DNA of 64,000 nucleotides from an uncultured Prevotellaceae bacterium (GCA_946185485.1 CAMHJQ010000013.1:1-64000), one strand, 5' to 3'. Shown: positions 7,769-17,084, counted from the first letter of the stretch. Notes: a model not told the origin generated them from the letters alone. Program-made: numbers and translations.

Positions 7769-7800
7769 TTTGGTAGTTTGAAAATAAGTACGTATCTTTG
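7769..7800 (+). promoter_or_regulatory. dtd operon promoter, near-leaderless
   Basis: TTTG (7769-7772), a 20-bp spacer, then TATCTTTG (7793-7800) match the Bacteroidetes promoter consensus. The dtd ATG begins only 5 nt after the -7 box, so the transcript is expected to start at or next to the initiation codon. Confidence 0.7.
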
Positions 7801-7804
7801 CAAC

Positions 7805-8257
7805 ATGAGAGCAGTCATACAAAGAGTCAGCAAAGCCAGCGTCACCATCAACGGAACGGTGAAATCGTCTATCGGCTGGGGATTCCTCATCCTGTTAGGC
7901 GTATGCAACGAGGACACGATAGAGGATGTGGAATGGTTGGTGAAGAAGATTGCGAACCTGCGTGTGTTTGGCGACGAGAACGACGTCATGAACCGCAGCA
8001 TCTTGGACGTAAAGGGTGAAGCACTCGTGGTGAGTCAGTTTACACTCTATGCCAGTTACAAGAAAGGCAACCGCCCATCGTGGTTCCGTGCCGGCAGTCA
8101 TGAGCACTCTATCCCACTCTACGAAGCATTCTGTAAGGAGCTAAGTGGGCAACTGGCAAAACCAGTTGCAACAGGGGAATTTGGTGCGGACATGAAGGTA
8201 GAATTGCTGAATGACGGACCTGTCACCATCTGTATGGACACTAAAAACAAGGAATAA
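7805..8257 (+). CDS. dtd: D-aminoacyl-tRNA deacylase
   Basis: This 150-residue enzyme removes D-amino acids mischarged onto tRNA. MRAVIQRVSKASVTI at the N-terminus, the SQFTLYA motif and the C-terminal GPVTICMDT are family signatures; the length is standard. The start at 7805 follows the promoter by 5 nt. The frame opens at 7778, but that extension would lie inside the promoter. It is the first gene of a run with the small membrane gene, the MazG-like gene and deoC. Confidence 0.95.
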   Translation: MRAVIQRVSKASVTINGTVKSSIGWGFLILLGVCNEDTIEDVEWLVKKIANLRVFGDENDVMNRSILDVKGEALVVSQFTLYASYKKGNRPSWFRAGSHEHSIPLYEAFCKELSGQLAKPVATGEFGADMKVELLNDGPVTICMDTKNKE

Positions 8258-8260
8258 AAA

Positions 8261-8509
8261 ATGAGAAAATATCTGAGGGAAATCGAATTATCGGGACTGA
8301 TTCTAGTCATTATCGGCATTATATGCTCCTGGATATGGGGAGCACGATTTGGCATGTGGCCTTGCGTGATCGGCATGTTCCTTTGGCTCATCACCTTCCT
8401 CTTTAAAGCCTTCCACTGGAATGAGTATGCACGTGAGAATAGGCAGAACATCATGATTCTGCTGATAGCCATCATCATACTCATCCTGCAAATGATGATG
8501 AGACTATGA
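8261..8509 (+). CDS. Small membrane protein, two or three helices
   Basis: This 82-residue protein of unknown function has hydrophobic segments near residues 10-30, 32-49 and 63-81, and a short charged stretch (FHWNEYARENRQN) between the last two. I recognise no family. Its stop overlaps the start of the MazG-like gene by 4 nt (ATGA), and it begins 3 nt after dtd, so all three are likely translated from one message. The tight spacing argues that it is real. Confidence 0.7.
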   Translation: MRKYLREIELSGLILVIIGIICSWIWGARFGMWPCVIGMFLWLITFLFKAFHWNEYARENRQNIMILLIAIIILILQMMMRL

Positions 8510-8832
8510 CGATAAAAGAAGCACAACTGGCTGTAGACCAATGGATTAAGACGTATGGAGTACGTTACTTCTCAGAACTGACCAACATGACGGTTTTGAC
8601 GGAAGAGGTAGGAGAATTAGCCCGGGTAATGGCTCGCAAATATGGAGACCAAAGCTTCAAAGAAGGCGAAAAAGATAACCTTGGTGAAGAGATGGCCGAC
8701 GTGCTATGGGTACTCCTCTGCCTGGCTAATCAGACAGGCGTTGACCTGACGGAAGAGCTACAAAAATCGATAGAAAAGAAGACAAAACGCGACGCAGAGC
8801 GTCATAAAAATAATGAAAAACTGAGACAATAA
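8506..8832 (+). CDS. MazG-like nucleotide pyrophosphohydrolase
   Basis: This 108-residue all-alpha NTP pyrophosphatase belongs to the MazG-like superfamily. The EEVGELARVMARKYGD motif and the downstream GEEMADVLWVLLCLAN carry the acidic residues that bind magnesium (ExxE and ExxD pattern). It probably hydrolyses a noncanonical or damaged nucleotide; the substrate cannot be read from sequence. It is translationally coupled to the small membrane gene upstream and followed by deoC, suggesting a link to nucleotide clean-up and salvage. Confidence 0.88.
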   Translation: MTIKEAQLAVDQWIKTYGVRYFSELTNMTVLTEEVGELARVMARKYGDQSFKEGEKDNLGEEMADVLWVLLCLANQTGVDLTEELQKSIEKKTKRDAERHKNNEKLRQ

Positions 8833-8865
8833 CGTCTATTATTAACGATAAAAACCCATAAGAAT

Positions 8866-9807
8866 ATGAGTGAAAATTGCAGCTGTGGCTGTGGCCACCA
8901 TCATCACGACAAAGAAGAGCAACTGAAGAGTATGTACGAACAGGCTTTAGCACTCTACGACTTCAATATCAAAGACGAGGACGTGAAAGAAGCAGTGAAG
9001 AGAATCATTGCCGAAAAAGTGCCTGAGAACAACACTCCAGAGGTGAAAAAATTCATGTTCGGCAGCATTGAGCTAACAACCCTGACCACTCAGGATTCTG
9101 CCGAAAGCGTACTGAAGCTGGTGGAAAAAGTCAACGACTTTGCCCACGAATATCCCGACATGCCACATGTAGCAACCATCGTCACCTACCCCCGTTTCAC
9201 TAAACTGGTCAGCGAATCCTGCGAGGTCGAAGGTGTCATTCCAACCTGCGTCAGCGGTGCTTTCCCATCGTCACAGGCACTCATGGAAATCAAGGTTGCC
9301 GAGACCGCATTAGCCATCAAGGACGGTGCTAAGAACGTTGATATCGTTATGCACGTTGGCGAGTTCCTGGCTGGCGACTATGAGACCGTATGCGACGAAA
9401 TCCGCGAACAGAAAGCTACCTGCGGACAGGTGCCCATGAAGGTAATTCTGGAGACTGGCGACTTAGGTACTTGCGCTAACATCAAGAAGGCATCTATCCT
9501 GGCAATGTATTCCGGTGCCGACTACATCAAGACCTCTACAGGCAAAGAGAAAGTAAGTGCAACACCCGAGGCTGCCTACGTCATGTGTCAGGCTATCAAG
9601 GAGTACTTCCAAAAGACTGGTATCCGCATTGGTTTCAAGCCTGCAGGTGGTATCAACAGCATGCAGGATGCACTCACCTACTACACCATATACAAGGAGA
9701 TTTTAGGTAAGGACTGGCTCAATAACTACTATTTCCGCTTGGGTACCAGCCGCTTGGCTAACCTCGTATTAAGCGACCTGGAAGGCAAAGAAGTGAAGTT
9801 CTTCTAA
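8866..9807 (+). CDS. deoC: Deoxyribose-phosphate aldolase
   Basis: This 313-residue class I aldolase cleaves 2-deoxyribose 5-phosphate to glyceraldehyde 3-phosphate and acetaldehyde in deoxynucleoside catabolism. The Schiff-base lysine lies in ADYIKTSTGKEK, with VDIVMHVGEFLAGDY upstream and GFKPAGGI downstream. The protein begins with an unusual cysteine- and histidine-rich tag (CSCGCGHHHHD, residues 4-14) that is not part of the aldolase barrel and could bind metal. A leader of about 33 nt separates it from the MazG-like gene. It ends 15 nt from the convergent polyprenyl synthase gene. Confidence 0.93.
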   Translation: MSENCSCGCGHHHHDKEEQLKSMYEQALALYDFNIKDEDVKEAVKRIIAEKVPENNTPEVKKFMFGSIELTTLTTQDSAESVLKLVEKVNDFAHEYPDMPHVATIVTYPRFTKLVSESCEVEGVIPTCVSGAFPSSQALMEIKVAETALAIKDGAKNVDIVMHVGEFLAGDYETVCDEIREQKATCGQVPMKVILETGDLGTCANIKKASILAMYSGADYIKTSTGKEKVSATPEAAYVMCQAIKEYFQKTGIRIGFKPAGGINSMQDALTYYTIYKEILGKDWLNNYYFRLGTSRLANLVLSDLEGKEVKFF

Positions 9808-9822
9808 CCCCCTGGAAAGACA

Positions 9823-10800
9823 TTAATAGTTACGTTGAACAACGTAGTCTACATAAGCCGTCAAGGACTCCTTGATGGCTTTTTCTTTCACATGCTGCGC
9901 AATGTAGTCCTTACAGATCTGACTGAGTTCAGCCATCTTCTGTTCAGCATATTCTATGCCACCCTGCTGCTTGGTAAATTCTATCAAAACAGCGATTTCA
10001 TCGGCATTGATAGAACCAGCCTTGACTTTCTTTGCCAACGTAAGCATTGACTCAAACTCTGTATTATTCAGGGCATAAATGACAGGTAGCGTCAGCTTGC
10101 CTTCTATCATATCATTACCGGTAGGCTTACCTATCTCCTTAGAATCGAAATAGTCGAAAATATCATCACGAATCTGGAACATAATACCCAGCGTACGACC
10201 AAAGTCACCGGCCTTTTTAACGTCATCATCAGAGGCTCCAGCTGAAAGGGCTCCTATGGCAGCACATGACTGAAAAAGAGCAGCCGTCTTCTGCTGAATA
10301 ACCTGGTAGTATACGTCCTCGGATATGGCCTGGTTCTGAATATTAGAGAGTTGCAGAATTTCACCAGCAGCCAAGGTGCGTCCAAGTTCCGACAATTCCT
10401 GAACAATGGGCTGGCTGCCTGTCAACGAAACGTTCAACAAAGCTGTAGAAAGGATATAGTCTCCAACCAACACGGCCACCTTATTATCATAGGTAGCATT
10501 CACCGAAGCCTGTCCGCGACGCTCCCCACTCTCATCGACTACATCATCGTGTACCAAAGATGCCGTATGTAACAATTCCAAACCAACGGCAGAATGTTGA
10601 GTCACTGACGACACCTTACCATAGTTCTTTGCCATCAGCAACATCAGCATAGGGCGCATACGCTTGCCACCACGCTGACGAATATGGCTAAGAACAGAGC
10701 CCAACATGCCATCCTGATAAGTTAAAGACTGATTAAATAAGGCAATAAAATCGTCCAAATCGGCTTGAATCGGTTGCTTAATGAGACTTAAATAATCCAT
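9823..10800 (-). CDS. Polyprenyl diphosphate synthase (trans-isoprenyl synthase)
   Basis: This 325-residue enzyme condenses isopentenyl diphosphate into long-chain prenyl diphosphates, most likely the side chain of menaquinone. Both aspartate-rich motifs are visible: the first in LVHDDVVDESGERRG and the second in FQIRDDIFDYFD. KRMRPMLMLL and GNDMIEGKLTLPVI are further family segments. The product chain length is not assignable by eye, so no gene symbol is given. It is a single gene, divergent from polA and convergent with deoC. Confidence 0.92.
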   Translation of the reverse strand: MDYLSLIKQPIQADLDDFIALFNQSLTYQDGMLGSVLSHIRQRGGKRMRPMLMLLMAKNYGKVSSVTQHSAVGLELLHTASLVHDDVVDESGERRGQASVNATYDNKVAVLVGDYILSTALLNVSLTGSQPIVQELSELGRTLAAGEILQLSNIQNQAISEDVYYQVIQQKTAALFQSCAAIGALSAGASDDDVKKAGDFGRTLGIMFQIRDDIFDYFDSKEIGKPTGNDMIEGKLTLPVIYALNNTEFESMLTLAKKVKAGSINADEIAVLIEFTKQQGGIEYAEQKMAELSQICKDYIAQHVKEKAIKESLTAYVDYVVQRNY

Positions 10801-10819
10801 ATCACATCTATTTTTCTTG

Positions 10820-10868
10820 CAAATTTAATGAAAATAATTGGATAGTAACCTTTTTTTTAGTAATTTTA
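10820..10868. promoter_or_regulatory. Divergent promoters of the polyprenyl synthase gene and polA
   Basis: The minus strand carries TAAATTTG (10820-10827), 20 nt before the polyprenyl synthase ATG. The plus strand carries TAATTTTA (10861-10868), 22 nt before polA, with ATTG (10837-10840) 20 bp upstream of it. The polA boxes deviate by one base each from TTTG/TAnnTTTG. Confidence 0.5.
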
Positions 10869-10890
10869 CGCGAAAATTAGCATAAAAAGT

Positions 10891-13656
10891 ATGGAAAAAC
10901 TATTTCTGTTAGATGCATACGCACTCATTTACCGCAGTTATTATGCGTTTATCAAGAACCCGCGTATCAACTCCAAAGGCCTGAATACCAGTGCCATCAT
11001 GGGGTTTCTCAATACCCTACAAGAGGTGTTGCAGAAAGAACAACCAACCCATCTCGGTGTAGCCTTCGATCCGCACGGGCCCACCTTCCGTTCTGAGGCC
11101 TACCCTGCATATAAAGCCCAGCGAGAAGCAACACCTGAGGATATCAAGACATCTGTCCCAATCATCAAAGACATCCTAAAAGCCTGGAATATTCCCATCC
11201 TTGAGGTCGATGGTTTCGAGGCCGACGATGTCATCGGCACCTTGGCAACCAAAGCCGGGCAACAAGATGTCAAGACCTATATGCTGACACCTGATAAAGA
11301 CTATGGCCAGCTGGTCAATCAAAACGTCTTCATCTACCGACCCCGTCACGGCGGAGGCTACGAGGTGATGGGGCCAGAAGAGGTGAAGGCCAAATATGGT
11401 ATCCCGTCCACCGAGGCTGTCATCGACCTGCTGGCACTGATGGGCGACTCGGCAGACAATTTTCCCGGATGCCCAGGAGTTGGTGAGAAGACAGCCGTCA
11501 AACTCATCAACGAGTTTGGAACCATCGAGCAACTCCTCAGTCGTACTTCGGATATTAAGGGTGCCCTTCAGAAAAAAATCGTGGACCATGTTGATGACAT
11601 CCGACTTTCCAAATTTTTGGCAACCATCAAAACGGATGTTCCCATTACACTCAACATGGACGAGCTGAAGGTCAGCGAACCCAACGAAGCCGAACTGGCA
11701 AAAATCTTTGAAGAATTGGAACTGAAGACGCTCGCGAGCAAAATTCTTAAAAAACCCGAAACTAAGTCAAAATCCGTTAATACACAACTCGATCTCTTTG
11801 CAGAATTTGCGCCCGAAGGGTCGGAAGAGCCAAAATTCTCGAGTTTTGAGAGCCTAAAAACGATACCTCATAACTACAAACTCGTTGAAAATGAAGATGA
11901 TATCCGAAAATTATGTGATTCTTTTTTGACAAATGAATTTCTCGTTCTAGACACGGAAACCACTTCAACGTCTCCGATCGACGCAGAATTGGTGGGTTTG
12001 AGCTTCGCTGTGAAGGAACATGAGGCATTTTACGTGCCGATTCCGGCTAAACGTGAAGAAGCGTTGCAAATTGTTAATATCTTTAAACCGCTCTATGAAA
12101 ACCCCAAAATTCTCAAAGTCGGTCAAAATCTGAAGTACGACCTCGAGGTGCTCCGCAACTACGACATCGAGTTGAAGGGTCCGATGTGGGACACCATGAT
12201 TGCACACTATCTTATCCAACCCGAGTTGCGACACAACATGGACTATATGGCCGAGGTGTATCTGCACTACAAGACCATTCATATTGATGAACTCATAGGA
12301 CCCAAGGGAAAAAAACAACGTTCCATGCGCGACCTCTCCCCTACCCTCGTCTATGAATATGCCTGCGAAGACGCCGACATCACTTTGCAACTGAAGAACA
12401 AGTTGGAGCCAGAACTGAAAAAGCACGATTGCGAAGAACTCTTTTATCAGATAGAGATGCCCCTCATGCCCGTTTTGGCAGAAATGGAGATGAATGGCGT
12501 TTGTCTCGACACGGAGTCGTTGGCAGAAACGTCAAAAGTTTTCACCAAAAGGATGAACGACCTGGAACATCGCATCTATGAACTTGCAGGCCAACAGTTC
12601 AATATCGCCTCACCTAAACAAGTTGGTGAAATCCTCTTCGACAAACTCAAAATCGTCGAGAAGGCCAAGAAGACCAAGAAGGGTCAGTATGTCACCTCCG
12701 AAGAAGTGCTACAGCAGTTGCGCAACAAGCATGAAATCGTTGCTGACATATTGGAACACAGAGGATTGAAAAAACTCATCGGTACCTATATCGATGCCCT
12801 ACCCAAACTGATAAATCCCCGCACAGGACATATCCATACCTCGTTCAACCAAACGATTACAGCCACAGGACGACTGTCGTCCAGCGACCCCAACCTACAG
12901 AATATTCCCATCAGAGGTGAAGACGGTAAGGAGATTCGCAAGGCTTTTATTCCCGAACCTGGTTGTCTGTTTTTTTCAGCAGACTACAGTCAGATAGAAC
13001 TGCGTGTGATGGCTCATCTTTCCAACGACCCGCAGATGATAGAAGTCTTTCGCGAAGGCAAGGATCTGCATGCAGCTACCGCTGCCAACATCTACAAGAA
13101 GCCCATTGAGGAAGTTACACGCGATGAGCGCACCAAGTCGAAACGAGCCAACTTTGGCATCATCTATGGTATCACTGTCTTTGGACTTGCCGAGCGTTTG
13201 GACATCCCTCGCGACGAAGCTAAGATGCTGATAGACGGCTACTTTAACACCTTCCCACAGGTGCACGACTACATGGAACACTCGAAGGAAATAGCCAGAA
13301 AACAGGGTTACGTCACCACCCTATTCGGTCGTCGTCGCTATCTGCCGGACATCAACAGCGCCAACAGTGTAGTTCGGGGTTTTGCCGAGCGCAATGCCAT
13401 CAACGCCCCCATCCAGGGAACTGCTGCGGACATCATCAAGGTTGCCATGATTCACATTCACAACCGCTTCAAAGCCGAGAACATCCGCTCCAAAATGATT
13501 CTCCAAGTCCACGACGAACTCAACTTCTCTGTCTACCCGGAAGAAAAAGAACGTGTAGAACGCATCGTCATCGAGGAAATGCAGAACGCTTTCCACATGA
13601 ATGTTCCCCTCGTTGCCGACTCTGGCTTTGGCAACAACTGGTTGGAAGCCCACTAA
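10891..13656 (+). CDS. polA: DNA polymerase I
   Basis: This 921-residue enzyme replicates and repairs DNA and removes RNA primers. It has an N-terminal 5'-3' exonuclease (LLDAYALIYRSYYAF; FEADDVIGTLA), a 3'-5' proofreading domain whose catalytic DTE is intact (VLDTETTSTSP, near residue 354), and the family A polymerase domain (FSADYSQIELRVMAHLS; RRYLPDINSAN; QVHDELNF). All three activities therefore look functional, unlike species where proofreading has decayed. Codon use around 11,750-12,110 looks more AT-rich than the flanks, covering the inter-domain linker and the start of the proofreading domain. Confidence 0.97.
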   Translation: MEKLFLLDAYALIYRSYYAFIKNPRINSKGLNTSAIMGFLNTLQEVLQKEQPTHLGVAFDPHGPTFRSEAYPAYKAQREATPEDIKTSVPIIKDILKAWNIPILEVDGFEADDVIGTLATKAGQQDVKTYMLTPDKDYGQLVNQNVFIYRPRHGGGYEVMGPEEVKAKYGIPSTEAVIDLLALMGDSADNFPGCPGVGEKTAVKLINEFGTIEQLLSRTSDIKGALQKKIVDHVDDIRLSKFLATIKTDVPITLNMDELKVSEPNEAELAKIFEELELKTLASKILKKPETKSKSVNTQLDLFAEFAPEGSEEPKFSSFESLKTIPHNYKLVENEDDIRKLCDSFLTNEFLVLDTETTSTSPIDAELVGLSFAVKEHEAFYVPIPAKREEALQIVNIFKPLYENPKILKVGQNLKYDLEVLRNYDIELKGPMWDTMIAHYLIQPELRHNMDYMAEVYLHYKTIHIDELIGPKGKKQRSMRDLSPTLVYEYACEDADITLQLKNKLEPELKKHDCEELFYQIEMPLMPVLAEMEMNGVCLDTESLAETSKVFTKRMNDLEHRIYELAGQQFNIASPKQVGEILFDKLKIVEKAKKTKKGQYVTSEEVLQQLRNKHEIVADILEHRGLKKLIGTYIDALPKLINPRTGHIHTSFNQTITATGRLSSSDPNLQNIPIRGEDGKEIRKAFIPEPGCLFFSADYSQIELRVMAHLSNDPQMIEVFREGKDLHAATAANIYKKPIEEVTRDERTKSKRANFGIIYGITVFGLAERLDIPRDEAKMLIDGYFNTFPQVHDYMEHSKEIARKQGYVTTLFGRRRYLPDINSANSVVRGFAERNAINAPIQGTAADIIKVAMIHIHNRFKAENIRSKMILQVHDELNFSVYPEEKERVERIVIEEMQNAFHMNVPLVADSGFGNNWLEAH

Positions 13657-13750
13657 ACACAAAAGATATAATTGATGTCCGTTAAGTGTATGAATAGATT
13701 CGATTTCCCTATTAATTCCTAAACAGAACGAAATAAAGGAAGTATTGAAC

Positions 13751-13792
13751 GTTGAAAATCGGCTGTAAATGTTTAATTTTGCAGCCGATTTT
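13751..13792 (+). promoter_or_regulatory. Promoter lying inside a terminator-like hairpin, polA/AraC spacer
   Basis: A perfect 11-bp inverted repeat, AAAATCGGCTG (13755-13765) with CAGCCGATTTT (13782-13792), could terminate polA transcription. Its 16-nt loop contains TAATTTTG (13774-13781), a -7 box, with GTTG (13751-13754) exactly 19 bp upstream. The regulator's ATG is at 13801, only 19 nt past the -7 box. Confidence 0.6.
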
Positions 13793-13800
13793 AGTTTAGT

Positions 13801-14649
13801 ATGGAGTTAGAAGCTGTATCTTTGGTGAACGATGACGTACTTTATATGGAGAACGTCGTCGAAATGGCTAAGGCACAAAGTGCCAGTTCGCCATTTCATA
13901 CCATCGTTTTTTGCCAATACGGGAAGATGTTGGTGGAAATGGGGGCACAGGAAAATATGAAGGTGAAAGCAGGTCAGCTATTGCTGATACCAGCCCAAAA
14001 GAAGATATACCCGATTATGTTTAGCACTGACTTGAAGGCCAGTGCATTACTTATCTCCGACAAGGCTTTGAAAACGGCTCTCGGAGGTCAGATAGACATT
14101 TGGAACAAGGCGATGTACATGAAGGAGGTGTACGTCATCAACCACCAGAAATGGATGGATGGCTTTACATGCTACGTCAATTCCGTTTTTGAACAACGTG
14201 ATATGCAATTAAGAAACGAAATCTTACTGTCGTTTCTTCGTACCATGTTGCTAATGATTTGCGAGGGATTTATGAAACATGTAGATACCCCGCACGTTGC
14301 CGATACATCCACTATACGCGACAAGGACATCTTCGGCAAGTTTCTGACACTGATTTCCTCAGAACAATATAAGCACCGTCAGGTGTCTTATTATGCCGGC
14401 AAGCTTTGCCTGACTCCCAAGTATTTATCGATTGTCTGTCAGCGGGTCAGTGGCAAAGCCCCCATGCAGTGGATTACAGAGAGTACGATGGAGGACTGCT
14501 ATGTGATGTTGAGAGATACAAACAAGACGGTCAAGGAAATTTCGGACAGTCTGGGCTTCCCTAACTCGTCGTTCTTCGGACAGTTCTTCCGCCGCCAGGC
14601 TGGCATGACGCCTTTGGACTACCGTACAAAATATCATAGAAACGTATGA
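13801..14649 (+). CDS. AraC family transcriptional regulator
   Basis: This 282-residue protein has an N-terminal effector or dimerisation half resembling a cupin (residues about 20-100) and a C-terminal double helix-turn-helix of the AraC type. LCLTPKYLSIVCQRVSGKAPMQW and the signature KTVKEISDSLGFPNSSFFGQ with PLDYR mark the DNA-binding domain (residues about 185-280). It precedes and overlaps by 4 nt the GNAT gene that leads the KAS/MMPL cluster, so it is the natural candidate regulator of that cluster. The ligand is unknown. Confidence 0.9.
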   Translation: MELEAVSLVNDDVLYMENVVEMAKAQSASSPFHTIVFCQYGKMLVEMGAQENMKVKAGQLLLIPAQKKIYPIMFSTDLKASALLISDKALKTALGGQIDIWNKAMYMKEVYVINHQKWMDGFTCYVNSVFEQRDMQLRNEILLSFLRTMLLMICEGFMKHVDTPHVADTSTIRDKDIFGKFLTLISSEQYKHRQVSYYAGKLCLTPKYLSIVCQRVSGKAPMQWITESTMEDCYVMLRDTNKTVKEISDSLGFPNSSFFGQFFRRQAGMTPLDYRTKYHRNV

Positions 14650-15815
14650 ATAAGGTAGAAGTAAAAAAGGTGACGGGCAAGAAGGAGATGGATGATTTCA
14701 TCCGCCTGACGGACTATATCTATCGTGACTGTCCGCAGTATGTGCCTGACTTACGGAGCGATATCCGTACCCTGATTAAACCAAGAAAGGCCATTGCAAC
14801 GCCCCACCCTGCTCCATCAGAGAATGCTAAGCATCGTTCATTGTACCTTCAGCCCTTTGTAGCCTATCAGAATGAAAAGCCTGTCGGTCGCATCGTGGGT
14901 ATCATTAACCACCGCACCAACGAGAAGTGGCAGACGAAAAATGTACGCTTCTCCATGATAGAGTTCATTGACGACATAGATGTATCGAAAGCCTTGATAG
15001 AAGCAGTTTCTGAGTGGGGACGGTCGCATGGCATGAACCGCATTCAGGGACCCTTGGGCATTACCGACTTCGATAAGGAAGGTATGCTGCTGGAAGATTT
15101 CGACATGACGGGGTCGCCCAGCACCATCTATAACCCAGACTACTACCCCCACCACATGGAGACATTGGGAATGGAGAAGGAGGTGGACTGGGTGCAGATA
15201 CGTATCAATGTACCCGAGGAGATTCCCGCCCGATACCAGCGCGTAGCCCAATACTGCAGGGAACAGATGGGGCTGAAGGTCATCAAGGTTACTGACGATA
15301 TGGTTTATAAGAAGGGCTATGGCAAGAAGGTTTTCGATTTGTTGAACGATGCCTACGAGCCGCTGTTCGGATTTACCAGACTCTCCGACAAGCAGGTCAA
15401 CCAATTCCTGCACAAATATCTGCCCGTGATTGACCACCAGCTGATACCCGTCATCGTTGATGAAAACGACAACGTCGTGGGTGCTGCCGTCACGATGGGC
15501 AGTATTTCGCAGGCCATGCGCAAGGCCGGCGGCAGTCTGTGGCCATTAGGTTGGTATCACCTGTTGAAAGCACTGAAGTGGAAGCGTGAGGACAATGCCG
15601 AGATGCTGCTGATAGCCGTGCGCCCCGACTTGCAAGGCTATGGCATCAACGCGATGTTCTTCGAAGACCTCATACCCATCTATAACAAGTATGGGTTCCG
15701 TTGGGCTGAGACGGGTCCTCAACTGGAGGATAACGTGCGCGAACTGTCGCAATGGAAGCCGCTGCATCCGGAGATCGTCAAGCGAAGAAGATGCTATAAA
15801 AAGGAATTAGAGTAG
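14646..15815 (+). CDS. GNAT-fold N-acetyltransferase-like protein
   Basis: This 389-residue protein is larger than a single GNAT domain and may hold two. The N-terminal part contains PFVAYQNEKPVGRIVGI. The C-terminal part has LIAVRPDLQGYGINAMFF, resembling the acetyl-CoA binding loop, and WAETGPQLEDN. The acceptor is unknown. The start overlaps the AraC gene stop (ATGA), and a 37-bp spacer precedes the KAS gene, so it is probably cotranscribed with the lipid cluster. It may act on the cluster product, but nothing in the sequence proves this. Confidence 0.75.
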   Translation: MNKVEVKKVTGKKEMDDFIRLTDYIYRDCPQYVPDLRSDIRTLIKPRKAIATPHPAPSENAKHRSLYLQPFVAYQNEKPVGRIVGIINHRTNEKWQTKNVRFSMIEFIDDIDVSKALIEAVSEWGRSHGMNRIQGPLGITDFDKEGMLLEDFDMTGSPSTIYNPDYYPHHMETLGMEKEVDWVQIRINVPEEIPARYQRVAQYCREQMGLKVIKVTDDMVYKKGYGKKVFDLLNDAYEPLFGFTRLSDKQVNQFLHKYLPVIDHQLIPVIVDENDNVVGAAVTMGSISQAMRKAGGSLWPLGWYHLLKALKWKREDNAEMLLIAVRPDLQGYGINAMFFEDLIPIYNKYGFRWAETGPQLEDNVRELSQWKPLHPEIVKRRRCYKKELE

Positions 15816-15852
15816 TTGAGAAGTTAAGGAAGTTAGAGTAGTTAATAAAGAT

Positions 15853-17067
15853 ATGAATAGAGTAGTAATTACAGGAATGGGAATATGGTCGTGCCTGGGT
15901 GTAACGCTCGACGAGGTGCGGCAGTCCCTTTACGAAGGAAAGAGTGGAATCATCAAGAGTCAGGAACGTGTAGATGCGGGTTTCCGCTCACCGTTTACAG
16001 CCAATGTGCCACGTCCTGACTTGAAACCGTTTATCGGTCGCAACCAGCGACAGTTCATGCCCGAAGAGGCACAATATGCCTATATGGCCACAAAGGATGC
16101 GCTGGCAGCAGCCCGCCTGGACCAAGACTATATCGATCAGCATGAGGTAGGTATCATCTACGGCAATGACTCCGTTGCCGAGGCTACGATGATAGCCCTC
16201 GACAAATTCCGTGGTTGTGGCTCGACAGCCGCCTGTGGCAGTGGAGCTATCTTCCAGTCAATGAACTCGACGGTGACGATGAACCTGGCCTGTCTGTTCC
16301 ATCTGAAAGGCATCAACCTGACCGCCTCGGCAGCCTGTGCCAGCGGCTCACAGTCTATCGGCCTGGGTGCATTGCTCATCCGCAACGGCTTGCAGGAGTG
16401 TGTGGTCTGTGGCGGTGCCCAGGAAGCCAATATGTATGGCGTAGCTTCATTCGACGGTATCCAGTCGTTTGCCCTGAACGACGATGCACAGAAAGCCAGC
16501 CGTCCCTTCGACCGCGATCGTAACGGACTGGTGCCGGGCGGTGGTGCTGCAACGGTGATTCTTGAGAGTTATGAGAGTGCCGTTCGTCGTGGTGCTCCCA
16601 TCTTGGCAGAAATCGTAGGGTGGGGATTCTCGGGTAATGGTGATCATATCTCGACGCCCAATGTGGCCGGTCCTGCCCGTTCTTTGGAACTCTGTCTGAA
16701 GGATGCCGCTGTTGACCCCAAGGAGATAGGCTATGTGAATGCCCATGCCACGTCGACCAAGATTGGAGATGCCCGTGAGGCACAGGCCATTGCCCAGACC
16801 TTCGGCGACTATCGGGTGCCCGTGACGTCAACAAAGAGCCAGACAGGTCATGAGATGTGGATGGCAGGTGCTTCGGAGATTATCTATTCGATACTGATGA
16901 TGAAGAACGGTTTCATTGCCGGCAACGTGAATTTCGAGAATCCCGACGAAGAGACCAGCTGCATCAATGTGCTGGGTGAGACCAAGGAGATAGCCTTCGA
17001 CCAGTTCCTGAGCAACTCCTTCGGTTTTGGAGGAACCAATTCGACATTAATCGTAAAAAACTTATAA
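15853..17067 (+). CDS. Beta-ketoacyl-ACP synthase (KAS, FabF-like)
   Basis: This 404-residue thiolase-fold condensing enzyme extends an acyl chain held on ACP. The full catalytic set is visible: Cys162 (ASAACASGSQS), His298 (NAHATSTKIGD), Lys328 and His333 (TSTKSQTGHEMWMAG), so it is an active KAS and not a chain-length factor. The length matches FabF. Its neighbours (ACP, dehydratase, MMPL exporter, FabG, LolA-like) match the core of aryl polyene, flexirubin or resorcinol-type clusters of Bacteroidetes rather than housekeeping fatty acid synthesis. The start at 15853 (MNRVVITGMGIWSCLG) is typical. Confidence 0.9.
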   Translation: MNRVVITGMGIWSCLGVTLDEVRQSLYEGKSGIIKSQERVDAGFRSPFTANVPRPDLKPFIGRNQRQFMPEEAQYAYMATKDALAAARLDQDYIDQHEVGIIYGNDSVAEATMIALDKFRGCGSTAACGSGAIFQSMNSTVTMNLACLFHLKGINLTASAACASGSQSIGLGALLIRNGLQECVVCGGAQEANMYGVASFDGIQSFALNDDAQKASRPFDRDRNGLVPGGGAATVILESYESAVRRGAPILAEIVGWGFSGNGDHISTPNVAGPARSLELCLKDAAVDPKEIGYVNAHATSTKIGDAREAQAIAQTFGDYRVPVTSTKSQTGHEMWMAGASEIIYSILMMKNGFIAGNVNFENPDEETSCINVLGETKEIAFDQFLSNSFGFGGTNSTLIVKNL

Positions 17068-17084
17068 GAGTAAAAAAGTAAATT

